Assembly (NCBI RefSeq): GCF_001613465.1
Contig: NZ_BDCK01000015.1
Span: forward strand, 248,001-312,000
Reading direction: 5' to 3'
Source: Nocardia niwae NBRC 108934 = DSM 45340
GTDB lineage: Bacteria > Actinomycetota > Actinomycetes > Mycobacteriales > Mycobacteriaceae
Length of the DNA stretch: 64,000 bases
A program made the position numbers and the translations under genes. Below are positions 32,871-41,250 of the stretch, piece by piece (position 1 is the stretch's first letter; each line of letters starts with the position of its first letter). The notes below the pieces were generated by a model. That model saw only the letters and a program-made list of their open reading frames with translations. It did no database searches and was not told where the DNA came from.

Positions 32871-33443
32871 ATGGACATAGACCAGCTCGACTGGAACGGG
32901 ACGCTGCGCGAGCAGTGGGAGGCGCACTGGAACCGTCAGCTGCGCGACCGGCTCCACGGCCTCACCGACGACGAGTACTTCTGGGAGCCGGCGCCGGACA
33001 CCTGGAGCGTGCGGCCGCGCGGCAGCTCGATGGCACCGATGCAGGCCGGGGCCGGGGACTTCACGATCGACTACGCCTTCCCGACGCCGGTGCCCTCGCC
33101 GTTCACCACGATCGCCTGGCGACTCGGTCACGTCATCGTCGGCGTGCTGGCCGTGCGCAACGCGGCCCACTTCGGCGCCCCCGCCGCGTCGTACGAGACC
33201 TGGGAGTACGCCGGTGACGCGGCCACCGCTCTCGACCAGCTCGAGCGCCAGCTCGACGCCTGGCTGGCCGGAGTACGCGGTCTCGGGGAGGACGGACTCC
33301 GCGTCCCGATCGGACCGAAGGAGCCCTTCCCCGAGGCTCCGATGGCCGACCTGGTGCTGCACATCCACCGCGAACTGATCCATCACCTGTCCGAGGTCTG
33401 TCTGCTGCGCGACCTCTACCTGCACACCGGGCGCCGCCAGTAG
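32871..33443 (+). CDS. DinB/YfiT-like family protein
   Basis: A 190-residue four-helix protein of the DinB_2 type. Candidate metal ligands are His85 in WRLGHVIVG and the His residues in HIHRELIHHLSEV near residues 165-175. Actinomycete relatives include mycothiol-dependent maleylpyruvate isomerase and thiol transferases. A mycothiol-linked transferase is therefore possible, but the substrate is unknown. Paired with the divergent WYL regulator. Confidence 0.88.
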   Translation: MDIDQLDWNGTLREQWEAHWNRQLRDRLHGLTDDEYFWEPAPDTWSVRPRGSSMAPMQAGAGDFTIDYAFPTPVPSPFTTIAWRLGHVIVGVLAVRNAAHFGAPAASYETWEYAGDAATALDQLERQLDAWLAGVRGLGEDGLRVPIGPKEPFPEAPMADLVLHIHRELIHHLSEVCLLRDLYLHTGRRQ

Positions 33444-33487
33444 ACCCGCGCGAATCCGGCCGTTCGGAGCGAAGGTGTCCGCTCGGT

Positions 33488-34666
33488 TCAGCGGTGCGCT
33501 GCGCGATGGGCGCCGCTCTGCGATGCCACGATGCGCACGAGATCGCCCAGTGCGATCTCCACGTCGGTCAGGTGCAGGCCCCACGTGGCGTCCGGGACGG
33601 GATTCAACTGAGGGCTGCCCGGTTCCGGAGTCGCCAGCAGTGCCGTCGCGCCGCCGTCGCGCACGCATTGGAGCCGGTACTGCTCGGCGGGAGTCAGCCA
33701 CGGGGTCGGCGCGGCGACGGCGGACGGCCCGTGGCGCAGGGCTACTTCGACGCCGAGGGGGCTGGGCACCGGGCCTGTGCGGAGTACGGTCGTCGCGACC
33801 CGTGCTTCGTTGCGGCTCAGCGAAGCCGGATTCGTGCAGGCTATCTCGTAGTCCGGACCGTACGCCCGCGGCAGCGGCTCCGGGGTCGTCGGGTTGCGGC
33901 CGAATCGGCTGTCCGGCGGCGGGGTCGCGCCGAAGGTCTGCCACGCGAGCACGCATTGCGTCTGAACCTCGCTGCGGCACAGTGGCAGATACCGGAAGTC
34001 GCCGCCGACGTCACCGTTCTTCGGCACCACCACATTGCCGCCGAGCAGGATCGCCGACAGGATCCGGTCGCGTACCGCCTGCTGCGGTTCGATCTCCTCG
34101 CGGATCAATTGACGCAGCATGCGCGCACCCTGTGAATGCCCGATCAGCACGACCGGCCTTCGGCTCTCGCGCTCCGCGAGGAACTGCCGCCACGCCCGCA
34201 GCACGTCCGCATAGGCGATCCGCGCCATCTCCGCGCGCTGCTCGGGGGTGTAGGCCCGCTCGGTCGCCAGCGCGGTCAGGGTCCGCTGCCGGTACACCGG
34301 CGCGAAGACCTGACAGACCTGCGAGAATCGGGCGGCCTGTTGTTCCGCGACGACCCGCACCTCCGGCGTCACCGAGGTGTCGGAATTGGGCGTCGGCTCC
34401 GAGGACACCGTCGGATAGACGTAGAAGCAGTCCACGCCGGAATCCGCGGTGACAGTGGGGTCTTCGCGCGCATCGGGCTGCCCGGCCCGTCGCACTGTCG
34501 TCGCCGAGCTCCCTCGGCACGGATCATCCGCTCGATCCGGCCGGCACAACCACACGACTCCGGCGTCGTCGAGCGGGTCCGCCGCCGCGGTCACCGACGA
34601 ACCCGCCACCAGCCCGGCTCCGCATACGACGGCCGCAACCGTCCGTCGCAACCGACTCTTCCGCAT
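33488..34666 (-). CDS. Secreted DUF3089 lipase/esterase-like protein
   Basis: A 392-residue alpha/beta-hydrolase with signal peptide (basic RKSRLRR, hydrophobic core, cleavage near ATAAA at residue 29). The nucleophile elbow is GHSQG with Ser178. Several Cys residues suggest disulfides, as expected outside the cell. DUF3089 proteins are annotated as lysophospholipase or lipase-like. The ATG at 34666 is chosen because it begins the signal peptide and has GAGG ten bases upstream; the frame is open upstream to 34756. Confidence 0.9.
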   Translation of the reverse strand: MRKSRLRRTVAAVVCGAGLVAGSSVTAAADPLDDAGVVWLCRPDRADDPCRGSSATTVRRAGQPDAREDPTVTADSGVDCFYVYPTVSSEPTPNSDTSVTPEVRVVAEQQAARFSQVCQVFAPVYRQRTLTALATERAYTPEQRAEMARIAYADVLRAWRQFLAERESRRPVVLIGHSQGARMLRQLIREEIEPQQAVRDRILSAILLGGNVVVPKNGDVGGDFRYLPLCRSEVQTQCVLAWQTFGATPPPDSRFGRNPTTPEPLPRAYGPDYEIACTNPASLSRNEARVATTVLRTGPVPSPLGVEVALRHGPSAVAAPTPWLTPAEQYRLQCVRDGGATALLATPEPGSPQLNPVPDATWGLHLTDVEIALGDLVRIVASQSGAHRAAHR

Positions 34667-34771
34667 CGCGCATACCTCACTGCTTCCGCCCGGCCGCCGA
34701 CGCCGAACCGAATCGGGCGCCTGGGCTGGCGTCAGCCTAGCGGCCAACGCGCGCACCGGGACCTCGATCGC

Positions 34772-35518
34772 TCATCCTCGCGGCGCCCCGGCGCGGGGAT
34801 GGCCCCGCACGAGCTGGGCAAGGCGGTCCCACGCCGGAGAGGAAACCCCGGGCAAGGACTGCGCGGCCAATCGAGCTACGGCGGGGTCGGCGACCGGACC
34901 GGTCTCGGAACGGTTGTGACGGTTCGCGAACCAGCTCCGGGTGCGGTCGGCGAGAGCGGGAAGACGGGGATCGTCGGGTGACCAGTCGTAGGCGGTGTCA
35001 TGGTCGAGATAGAGAGCGCGGAACTCGGGATCGTTGATGAGTTCCCGTTTTTCGGTGAGCCATTTGGCGGCGTCCTCCGGTGAGGCCGTCCGCAGGAGAA
35101 TCCAGCCGTCCCGTTCGAGGCGTATCTGACGCTCGCTGACGCCGAGCGTGCGCAGATCGTCGAGATAGTCGGCGGCTTCCGGGGAAACGAACAGCCGGTC
35201 GCCGCCGCGCAGCTGGGCGAGTTGGTCGCGAGTTCGCCGCAGCCGCGCGATGCGCTCCTCGAGGTCGCGGTCCAACTCGGCGACGACCGCGGTGAGCGCG
35301 TCCGGATCGGCCTCGAGGACGTCCTTGACGCGGGCCAGCGGTACGCCCGCGTCCGCGAGCAGCCTGATCTTGACGAGATCGACGGCGTCGCCGGCGGTGT
35401 AGCGCCGGTAGCCGGACGAGTCGCGATCGGGCTCGGCGAGCAGACCGCGCTCGTGGTAGTGGCGAATGGCTTTGATGGTCACTCCGGCGTATTCCGCCAG
35501 CCGGCCGATCGTGATCAT
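34772..35518 (-). CDS. MerR-family transcriptional regulator
   Basis: A 248-residue regulator with the MerR N-terminal helix-turn-helix and wing (IGRLAEYAGVTIKAIRHYHERGLL; SSGYRRYTAGDAVDLVKIRLL), a dimer coiled coil (about 78-105) and a C-terminal domain of about 140 residues without Cys clusters, so a small-molecule rather than metal sensor is likely. It follows the serine hydrolase gene by 31 bases on the same strand and would be cotranscribed with it. The site at 36995-37013 fits MerR-type autoregulation through the operon promoter. Confidence 0.92.
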   Translation of the reverse strand: MITIGRLAEYAGVTIKAIRHYHERGLLAEPDRDSSGYRRYTAGDAVDLVKIRLLADAGVPLARVKDVLEADPDALTAVVAELDRDLEERIARLRRTRDQLAQLRGGDRLFVSPEAADYLDDLRTLGVSERQIRLERDGWILLRTASPEDAAKWLTEKRELINDPEFRALYLDHDTAYDWSPDDPRLPALADRTRSWFANRHNRSETGPVADPAVARLAAQSLPGVSSPAWDRLAQLVRGHPRAGAPRG

Positions 35519-35549
35519 GCGGACATCCTTTCACTCGGCGCGGGAACGG

Positions 35550-36974
35550 TCAGGCCCGCCGGGCCAGGCGGCCACCGCCGTTGCGGAAACTCGCTCGGCC
35601 GTCGCGGATGTCGTGGTAGGAGACGAGCAGCAGCCGCAGGTATCCGTCGAAGGTCTCCAGCGGGTAGCCGGCGGGCGCGAAGAGCCCGGGCCGGATCGGC
35701 ACGTAGCGCTGTGGCGGGGCAGTGGTCGCGCCGCCCGCGAATTCGGTGAAGATGCGTGCCTGCGCTGCGTCCGCCGGTTCGTAGGTCACCCTCTCCTCGA
35801 GGTGGCCGTCGACCACGCTGACATCGACGCGCAGCTGATCGGAACGGTAGGTGCCCACGTAAGGGGTGAGATCGATGTCCTGCGCGGTATCGGTGACCAG
35901 AGCGGGGATCCGGACGCCGAGGTGCTCGCTCAACAGCCATCGCAGGATCTCGTCGTGCAGCATGATCGCGTCCGGCGTGTTGCCGAACGCGGTGAACACC
36001 AGGTCGTGGCCGGGCACGACGCACAGGATGGACACGCCGCCGGGCGACGCGCCCGACATCGCGAGAACGGTCGTGTCGCCGAACGGGTAGCGCACCCAGC
36101 CCAGACCCATCGGCGGGACGTTCGGTGTGGCCATGTCGTGGGAGACCTGCTGCATCAGCGCGGTCGACGCGGGCGACAGGACGCGCGTGCCGGAAGGGGA
36201 CACACCACCCGCGAGGTGAGTGCGTCCGAAGGCGAGCAGATCGGCGACGGTGCCGATCGGCGTCCCTCCGGCCGGCCCCCAGGTGTCGGGCAGCGTGAAC
36301 ATGCCCGTGGGCTCGACCGCCATGGTGTCCGGATCCAGGAAGTGGCCGACCGCGGTGCTGCGCAGGATGGCCTGCGCGGCGGACGTAGTGGAATTCGTCA
36401 TGCCGACGGGGGTATAGAGGTCGCGCGCGAGCAGATCGGGGAAGGACAGGCCGGTCACCACTTCCAGCAGGCGTCCCGCGACGATCATGCCGCCGTTGGA
36501 GTAGCTGAGCTGCTCTCCGGGTTCGAACAGGCTGCCGCAATGGTGCGCGAGGCCGTCGATATAGCTCTCGAGCGCGTCGCGTCCTTCGGCTTCGGGGAAG
36601 AAGAGGTCGGCATCGATGCCGTTGGTGTGCGAGATCAGGTGCCGGACCAGGATCTTGTCCGCCGCACCGGGCTCGGTCAGGGCGAATGCGGGCAGATACC
36701 GCACCACCGGCGCGTCGAGGTCGAGGACGCCGCGCTCGACCTGCTGGAGCACCAGTGTGGTGGTCAGTACCTTGGTCACCGAGCCGAACAGGAACCCGGT
36801 GTCGTCGAGCATGGGTGCGCCGGTGGCGGCGTTGGCGGCGCCGTGGGCGACGACGATCTGCTCGCCGCCGTGATAGATCCCGGCGACGAATCCGGGGATA
36901 CCGTTCGCCGCGCAGTGGGCGGCGACCTGCTCGCGGAGCCGGGGTTCGATGGTGCGTAGTGCGTTGTGGTTCAT
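35550..36974 (-). CDS. Serine beta-lactamase-fold hydrolase (class C/PBP-like)
   Basis: A 474-residue protein of PF00144. The catalytic SxxK is Ser65-Val-Thr-Lys68 and the second motif is Tyr158-Ser-Asn160; a SGASPGG segment near residue 330 takes the place of the third motif. A C-terminal domain of about 120 residues follows. There is no signal peptide at the chosen start, so an intracellular esterase or peptidase is more likely than a drug-resistance enzyme. The ATG 36974 is preferred over open sequence up to 37088 because that part contains a MerR-type promoter. Confidence 0.88.
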   Translation of the reverse strand: MNHNALRTIEPRLREQVAAHCAANGIPGFVAGIYHGGEQIVVAHGAANAATGAPMLDDTGFLFGSVTKVLTTTLVLQQVERGVLDLDAPVVRYLPAFALTEPGAADKILVRHLISHTNGIDADLFFPEAEGRDALESYIDGLAHHCGSLFEPGEQLSYSNGGMIVAGRLLEVVTGLSFPDLLARDLYTPVGMTNSTTSAAQAILRSTAVGHFLDPDTMAVEPTGMFTLPDTWGPAGGTPIGTVADLLAFGRTHLAGGVSPSGTRVLSPASTALMQQVSHDMATPNVPPMGLGWVRYPFGDTTVLAMSGASPGGVSILCVVPGHDLVFTAFGNTPDAIMLHDEILRWLLSEHLGVRIPALVTDTAQDIDLTPYVGTYRSDQLRVDVSVVDGHLEERVTYEPADAAQARIFTEFAGGATTAPPQRYVPIRPGLFAPAGYPLETFDGYLRLLLVSYHDIRDGRASFRNGGGRLARRA

Positions 36975-36994
36975 GCCGACCACCGTCCGACCTC

Positions 36995-37013
36995 GACCTA
37001 GGGGCAAGGTCAA
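36995..37013 (-). promoter_or_regulatory. MerR-type promoter/operator
   Basis: On the minus strand TTGACC (37008-37013) overlaps a dyad GACCT-N7-AGGTC (36995-36999 and 37007-37011). MerR activators bind such dyads between a -35 and -10 that are 19-20 bases apart. A good -10 is not evident (GGACGG at 19 bases), which fits an activator-dependent promoter. The hydrolase starts about 20 bases downstream. Confidence 0.55.
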
Positions 37014-37344
37014 GCCCGCGAGCGAGATTCGCGTCCGACCGTCTTGCGCCGGGGCGTCACGGGGACCTTCGGCGGACCACGACAGCACACCCGGATCAGC
37101 TTCGTAAATGAGAGAATCGCCATCAACATGATGGCACCATGGAGTAGGTGATGCGACCCGATGGCCTGCTCATTTCAAGATGTTCAGGCCGTATCCGCCG
37201 ACAACCCTTCCGTTCTCATGAGAATAATGACTAACATATTGCTCGGATCCCTTGACTGATCCGCGCGGCTGGACACCTGCCTGTCGGCAGGGGCGCCGGT
37301 CGATGCGCGGCGGCGTGGATCGAAGCGAAAGGATGCATCGACGC
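37014..37344. promoter_or_regulatory. Divergent regulatory region before the mce locus
   Basis: No gene is supported. The region is AT-richer than average and holds two perfect palindromes: GCCATCA-ACA-TGATGGC (37119-37135) and TTCTCATGAGAA (37213-37224). Either could be the operator controlling the small membrane genes or the whole mce locus. Confidence 0.5.
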
Positions 37345-37569
37345 ATGCTCAAGAGACTCGACCGAATACTCGGCTACGAGATGAAGGTCTCCGAGTTCCT
37401 CGGCACCCTCATCATCATCGGCGTCCCCTACGGGTTGGCCGGGGTGGTCTGGACGCTGACGCACACCAGCCATCTGCGCGACATGCACGGCATCGATCTG
37501 GTGATCTCGTTCCTGGGATCCATCGTGTGCTGGCCGGTGCTCACCTTCTCGAATGTGTGCATGACCTGA
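37345..37569 (+). CDS. Small two-span membrane protein upstream of the mce operon
   Basis: A 74-residue protein with a basic start (MLKRLDRILGYEMK) and two hydrophobic stretches, near residues 18-36 and 49-67, the second interrupted by a Cys-Trp-Pro. I do not recognise the family. GAAAGGA lies 11 bases before the ATG at 37345; an ATG at 37333 is an alternative. Its stop overlaps the start of the next small gene (TGATG). The pair precedes the yrbE-mce genes by about 290 bases and may belong to the same transport system. Confidence 0.7.
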   Translation: MLKRLDRILGYEMKVSEFLGTLIIIGVPYGLAGVVWTLTHTSHLRDMHGIDLVISFLGSIVCWPVLTFSNVCMT

Positions 37570-37757
37570 TGATGGCGCTGGTGTGGCTCATCGACGTTGT
37601 TGTGATCGTGGTGAAGATCCTCGGTGGGCGGATGCGGGTGAACCCGGTGCTTCGTGCCGGATTGTGGGTGGCCGTGCTGAGCCTGTTCCTGGTCGGCTGC
37701 GCGGTGCTCGTAGCGCTCGTGGTGCTACTGCAGCGGTGGCTGGAAGATCTCGCCTAG
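37569..37757 (+). CDS. Second small membrane protein upstream of the mce operon
   Basis: A 62-residue protein with two membrane spans (residues 3-17 and 30-52), joined by a basic loop GGRMRVNP. Family unknown. It starts at the ATG that overlaps the TGA of the previous gene, so the two are translationally coupled. The alternative upstream start in the same frame gives a non-hydrophobic N-terminus and has no ribosome site. Confidence 0.65.
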   Translation: MMALVWLIDVVVIVVKILGGRMRVNPVLRAGLWVAVLSLFLVGCAVLVALVVLLQRWLEDLA

Positions 37758-38048
37758 CTGCCGACCCTGGTCCGTAAAGATTGGAATGATTAGTTACTTA
37801 CAGACTCTGAGGTCTAGTCTGTCAAGGGGTTCTTACCCCTCGTATGACTGATATACGCACTTCGAGGACTGTGGAGCGGTGAGATCCGGCGGTTGGCGCG
37901 GCTTCGCCGACTCGACGAATCAGAAGAAATAGTCAATCACTTGTCTCTTGTATGACGTCTGTGAGTTGTGCAACACTGCAACACGCTCCGCGCCATCGAA
38001 GGGGCGGCCGCTGGCGCGGCGGACGGAAATCGAAAGGAACGGCCACCA
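37758..38048 (+). promoter_or_regulatory. Leader region of the yrbE-mce operon
   Basis: An AT-rich stretch (about 37770-37860) with two inverted repeats. CAGACT (37801-37806) pairs with AGTCTG (37816-37821), and AGGGGT (37825-37830) pairs with ACCCCT (37835-37840) around a TCTT loop. The second may be a weak terminator or attenuator after the small genes, the first an operator. An extended -10-like TGTATGAC lies at 37949-37956. A GAAAGGAA ribosome site precedes yrbEA. Confidence 0.45.
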
Positions 38049-38924
38049 GTGACTGCCTCGCTGCGAACGCCGGCCGACAAGCAACCGCCACCGGAACCGG
38101 GCGAACTCGAGAAGATGGTCGCCGGCGCTTCGGGGTTGTGGCGGCGCCACCCCCAGCGCTCACTGGAAACCCTGGGCCGGCAGGTCACTTTGGGCCGCGA
38201 AGCGATCGTCCAGCTCTTCGTCTCCCTGGTGCGTGGACGCTTTCCCTACCAGGAGTTCATCAAGCAGTGCGCCTTCATGGCCAATGTGTCGGCGGCGCCG
38301 ACCGTGTTCGTGGCCATCCCGATCGCCGTCGTGGTCTCCATCCAGGTCGGCGCTCTGGTGAATCAAGTGGGCGCAACGACGTTCATCGGCGCGGTCGCGG
38401 GATTGGGCATCATCCGCCAAGGGGCTCCCCTCGTGTCGGCTCTGATGGTGGCCGGTGCGGTCGGCTCGGCGATCTGCGCCGATCTGGGATCGCGGACCAT
38501 CCGGGAGGAGATCGACGCGATGATGGTGATGGGTGTCGACCCGGTGCGCCGCCTGGTCGCGCCCCGGCTCGCGGCGGCGGTGCTGGTCAGCGTCTTGCTC
38601 TGCGGTTTCGTCGTCTTCGTCGGATTCGCGACCGCGTACATGTTCAACGTGTACGCGCAGTCCGGGACGCCGGGCTCGTTCATCAGCTCGTTCGCCTCCT
38701 TCGCGGTGGCGAACGACTTGATCATCGCGTTGGTCAAGGCCGCGATCTTCGGTGTGCTCACCGCGGTGATCGCCTGTGACATCGGCTTGCACGCGCACGG
38801 CGGGCCGGGCGGTGTCGCGAACGCGGTCAACTCGGCGGTGGTCAGCTCGGCGCTGATGTTGTTCGCCACCAACATCATCCTCACCCAGCTGTACAACACC
38901 TTGTTTCCGGCGAAGGTGGTGTGA
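38049..38924 (+). CDS. yrbEA: YrbE-family ABC permease (MlaE-like), first copy
   Basis: A 291-residue integral membrane permease of the MlaE/YrbE family, with about five or six helices and the conserved segment EEIDAMMVMGVDPVRRLVAPR (residues about 157-177), which contacts the ATPase. With the second YrbE it forms the inner-membrane part of a Mce lipid importer; the ATPase (MceG/Mkl) is normally encoded elsewhere and is not in this window. The GTG at 38049 follows a good GAAAGGAA site. It starts the operon yrbEA-yrbEB-mceABCDEF-mam. Confidence 0.95.
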   Translation: MTASLRTPADKQPPPEPGELEKMVAGASGLWRRHPQRSLETLGRQVTLGREAIVQLFVSLVRGRFPYQEFIKQCAFMANVSAAPTVFVAIPIAVVVSIQVGALVNQVGATTFIGAVAGLGIIRQGAPLVSALMVAGAVGSAICADLGSRTIREEIDAMMVMGVDPVRRLVAPRLAAAVLVSVLLCGFVVFVGFATAYMFNVYAQSGTPGSFISSFASFAVANDLIIALVKAAIFGVLTAVIACDIGLHAHGGPGGVANAVNSAVVSSALMLFATNIILTQLYNTLFPAKVV

Positions 38925-39790
38925 GGATGGCGAGCACCTACACACCCCCGGCGCTGAAACCGCTGCGCAGTGTCGGGAAAGCCGCGCTGGCGCCGGTGCA
39001 CGCCAACCAGCGCCTCGGGCATCAGGCCATCACGTTCTTCCAGGCGCTGGCCGCCATCCCGTTCGTCCTGCGGCACTACCGCCGTGAGGTGTCGCGGCTG
39101 ACGGCCGACGTCGGCTGGGGCAACGGCTCGCTCATCGTCGGCGGCGGCACGATCGGCGTCGTCGTGATCCTGTGCGCGTTCGGCGGCATCATCGTGGGGA
39201 TGGAGTCGTTCACGGCGCTGAACCTCCTCACCATGTCTCCGCTCACCGGCGCGATCTCCGGCTTCGCCACCACGAGGGAACTCGCGCCGATCCTGGCGAC
39301 CTTGGCCTTCGCGATCCAAGCGGGATGCCGGTTCACCGCGCAACTGGGCGCGATGCGCATCTCCGAGGAGATCGATGCGCTGGAATCCATCGCCATCCGC
39401 CCGCTTCCGTACCTGATCAGCACCCGCATGATCGCCTCGACCCTGACCATCATCCCGCTGTACAGCATCGGTCTCGCCACCGCGTATCTGACCACCAAGA
39501 TCACGGTGCTGTTCTTGGGCGGAACGGCGGCAGGCACCTACGACCACTATTTCTTCCAGTTCCTGATCGGCACGGACGTCTTCTTCTCCCTGCTCAAAGT
39601 GGTGGTGTTCGTGATGCTGTCGACGTTCATCCAGTGCTACTACGGCTATGTGGCCACCGGTGGTCCGGAAGGCGTCGGTGTCGCGGCCGGGCGGGCCATC
39701 AAGATGGTGATCGTCGTGATGGTCTTCGCGAATCTCTTTCTGACCTTGACCATCTGGGGCATCGATCCCGGATTCCGGATTTCGGGGTAG
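38921..39790 (+). CDS. yrbEB: YrbE-family ABC permease (MlaE-like), second copy
   Basis: A 289-residue YrbE permease, partner of the preceding gene. The hallmark EEIDALESIAIRPLPYLISTRM is at about residues 148-169. The GTG at 38921 overlaps the stop of yrbEA (GTGA); an ATG six bases later (38927) is an equally good start. About five membrane spans are visible, the last near the C-terminus (IKMVIVVMVFANLFLTL). Confidence 0.95.
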   Translation: MRMASTYTPPALKPLRSVGKAALAPVHANQRLGHQAITFFQALAAIPFVLRHYRREVSRLTADVGWGNGSLIVGGGTIGVVVILCAFGGIIVGMESFTALNLLTMSPLTGAISGFATTRELAPILATLAFAIQAGCRFTAQLGAMRISEEIDALESIAIRPLPYLISTRMIASTLTIIPLYSIGLATAYLTTKITVLFLGGTAAGTYDHYFFQFLIGTDVFFSLLKVVVFVMLSTFIQCYYGYVATGGPEGVGVAAGRAIKMVIVVMVFANLFLTLTIWGIDPGFRISG

Positions 39791-39798
39791 GGCCGACG

Positions 39799-41250
39799 AT
39801 GATTCTGGACCCCAGCGGCCGCGGACCGAGCGCCCGACAGCTGACCCTCGCCGGACTGGCGGTGCTGACCGCGATCGCGGTGCTGCTGTACCTGCTGGCG
39901 CTGCGCTACACCGGCTACTTCGAGGACAAGGTCCCGGTGACCGTGGTGCTCACCAGCACCGGCGACGGTCTGCCCGGCCGGGCGGACGTCAAGTTCCGGG
40001 GCATGGTCGTCGGCCGGGTGGCCGCGGTGGACGTGGTGGCGCGCGGCGCCAGACAGCAAGCGCGCGTGGATCTGAAACCGGGTGTGGCCACGACGATTCC
40101 GGTGAACGTGACCGCCAGGGTGATTCCGAACAACCTGTTCGGCGTCACGGCGATCGAACTCGTCGACAACGGGCCGGAACCGAAGACGCTGCGCGCCGGT
40201 GCGACCATCCCGGAGGACACCGGCAGCGAGACGGTGGCGTTGCAGACCACGTTGAACGTCCTGCGCAACGTCCTCGACAACATCCAGCCCGAGAAATTGG
40301 GCCGGGTGCTGGCCACCCTCGCGGCGGCGCTCGATCCCGGGGCCCGCGCACCCGGCTCGACGGTGGAGCGCCTGGACAACTGGCTCACGGAGATCCGGGC
40401 GACACCCGGCGTCGACCGGCTGCTCGGAGATCTCGGGCGGGCGTCGATCGCGTTGAGCCAGTCGGCTCCCGAGTTGGTCGGAGTGCTGTCGGAGTCGGTG
40501 ACCACGGCACGGACCCTGGCCGAACGACGATCGAGACTCATCGATCTGCTGGCCACCGGCAACGCGACGGTCGATACGGTCAACGCGCTGTTCGCCCGCA
40601 ATCCGGACGCGGGCAAGTTCCTCGTCGCCGGACTGGACGATCTGTTCGGCGGCTTGGCCGAGGACCCGGAAGCCATTCCCTACACCGCCGCCAACCTGAA
40701 CGTGGCGCTGCAACGGCTGGCCACCACATTCCACTACGGCCCGGCCAAACAGATGGTGTGGAAGATGGACGTGTCGTTCACGCCGTTCCAGCAGTACACG
40801 GCGAAGGACTGCCCGCACTACGGCGATCAATACGGCCCCCGCTGCGGCGGCGCCACGGTACCCCAGGTGGCGCCGGAGCAGAACTACCCACCGCAGCTGA
40901 TACCGAAGTGGCTGGATGCGGCCGGGCCGGCGCCGGTACCGGTCGCGCCCGCGCCGCTGGGCGCGATGGGCCTGGTGCGCCCAGGGCTGCCGGCGATTCC
41001 CGGACTGCCCTTCCTCCCGGGGCTGCCGTCCATCCCGGGCCTGTCGCCGCCACCGGATGCCGTCGCGCCGACGGAGCCCGGCACGCAGCCCCTCGGTGCC
41101 GAGGGGCAGCCGATCGCGCTGCGCGGACCCGATGCTGTGGCGGCGATCCTGGGAACGCGACCCACCGTGGCGCAGTACCTGCTGCTGAGCCCGGTGCTGG
41201 CGGGCGGATCGGTGAGCGTGGCCGCGCACGACGAAGGGCCGGGCAAATGA
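39799..41250 (+). CDS. mceA: Mce protein, MceA position
   Basis: A 483-residue Mce protein. One N-terminal membrane anchor (LTLAGLAVLTAIAVLLYLLAL, residues 14-34) is followed by the MCE/MlaD domain (VPVTVVLTSTGDGLPGRADVKFRG, from about 44) and a long helical region that forms the lipid tunnel in the hexamer. The C-terminus is Pro-rich, with a run of near-repeats (PGLPAIPGLPFLPGLPSIPG, residues about 396-415). The ATG lies 8 bases after the yrbEB stop. First of six Mce subunits. Confidence 0.94.
   Translation: MILDPSGRGPSARQLTLAGLAVLTAIAVLLYLLALRYTGYFEDKVPVTVVLTSTGDGLPGRADVKFRGMVVGRVAAVDVVARGARQQARVDLKPGVATTIPVNVTARVIPNNLFGVTAIELVDNGPEPKTLRAGATIPEDTGSETVALQTTLNVLRNVLDNIQPEKLGRVLATLAAALDPGARAPGSTVERLDNWLTEIRATPGVDRLLGDLGRASIALSQSAPELVGVLSESVTTARTLAERRSRLIDLLATGNATVDTVNALFARNPDAGKFLVAGLDDLFGGLAEDPEAIPYTAANLNVALQRLATTFHYGPAKQMVWKMDVSFTPFQQYTAKDCPHYGDQYGPRCGGATVPQVAPEQNYPPQLIPKWLDAAGPAPVPVAPAPLGAMGLVRPGLPAIPGLPFLPGLPSIPGLSPPPDAVAPTEPGTQPLGAEGQPIALRGPDAVAAILGTRPTVAQYLLLSPVLAGGSVSVAAHDEGPGK

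Noticed and set aside
35550..36974. Secreted beta-lactamase
   Set aside because: SxxK and YSN motifs are shared by many esterases, there is no signal peptide at the supported start, and the third motif is not that of class C enzymes.
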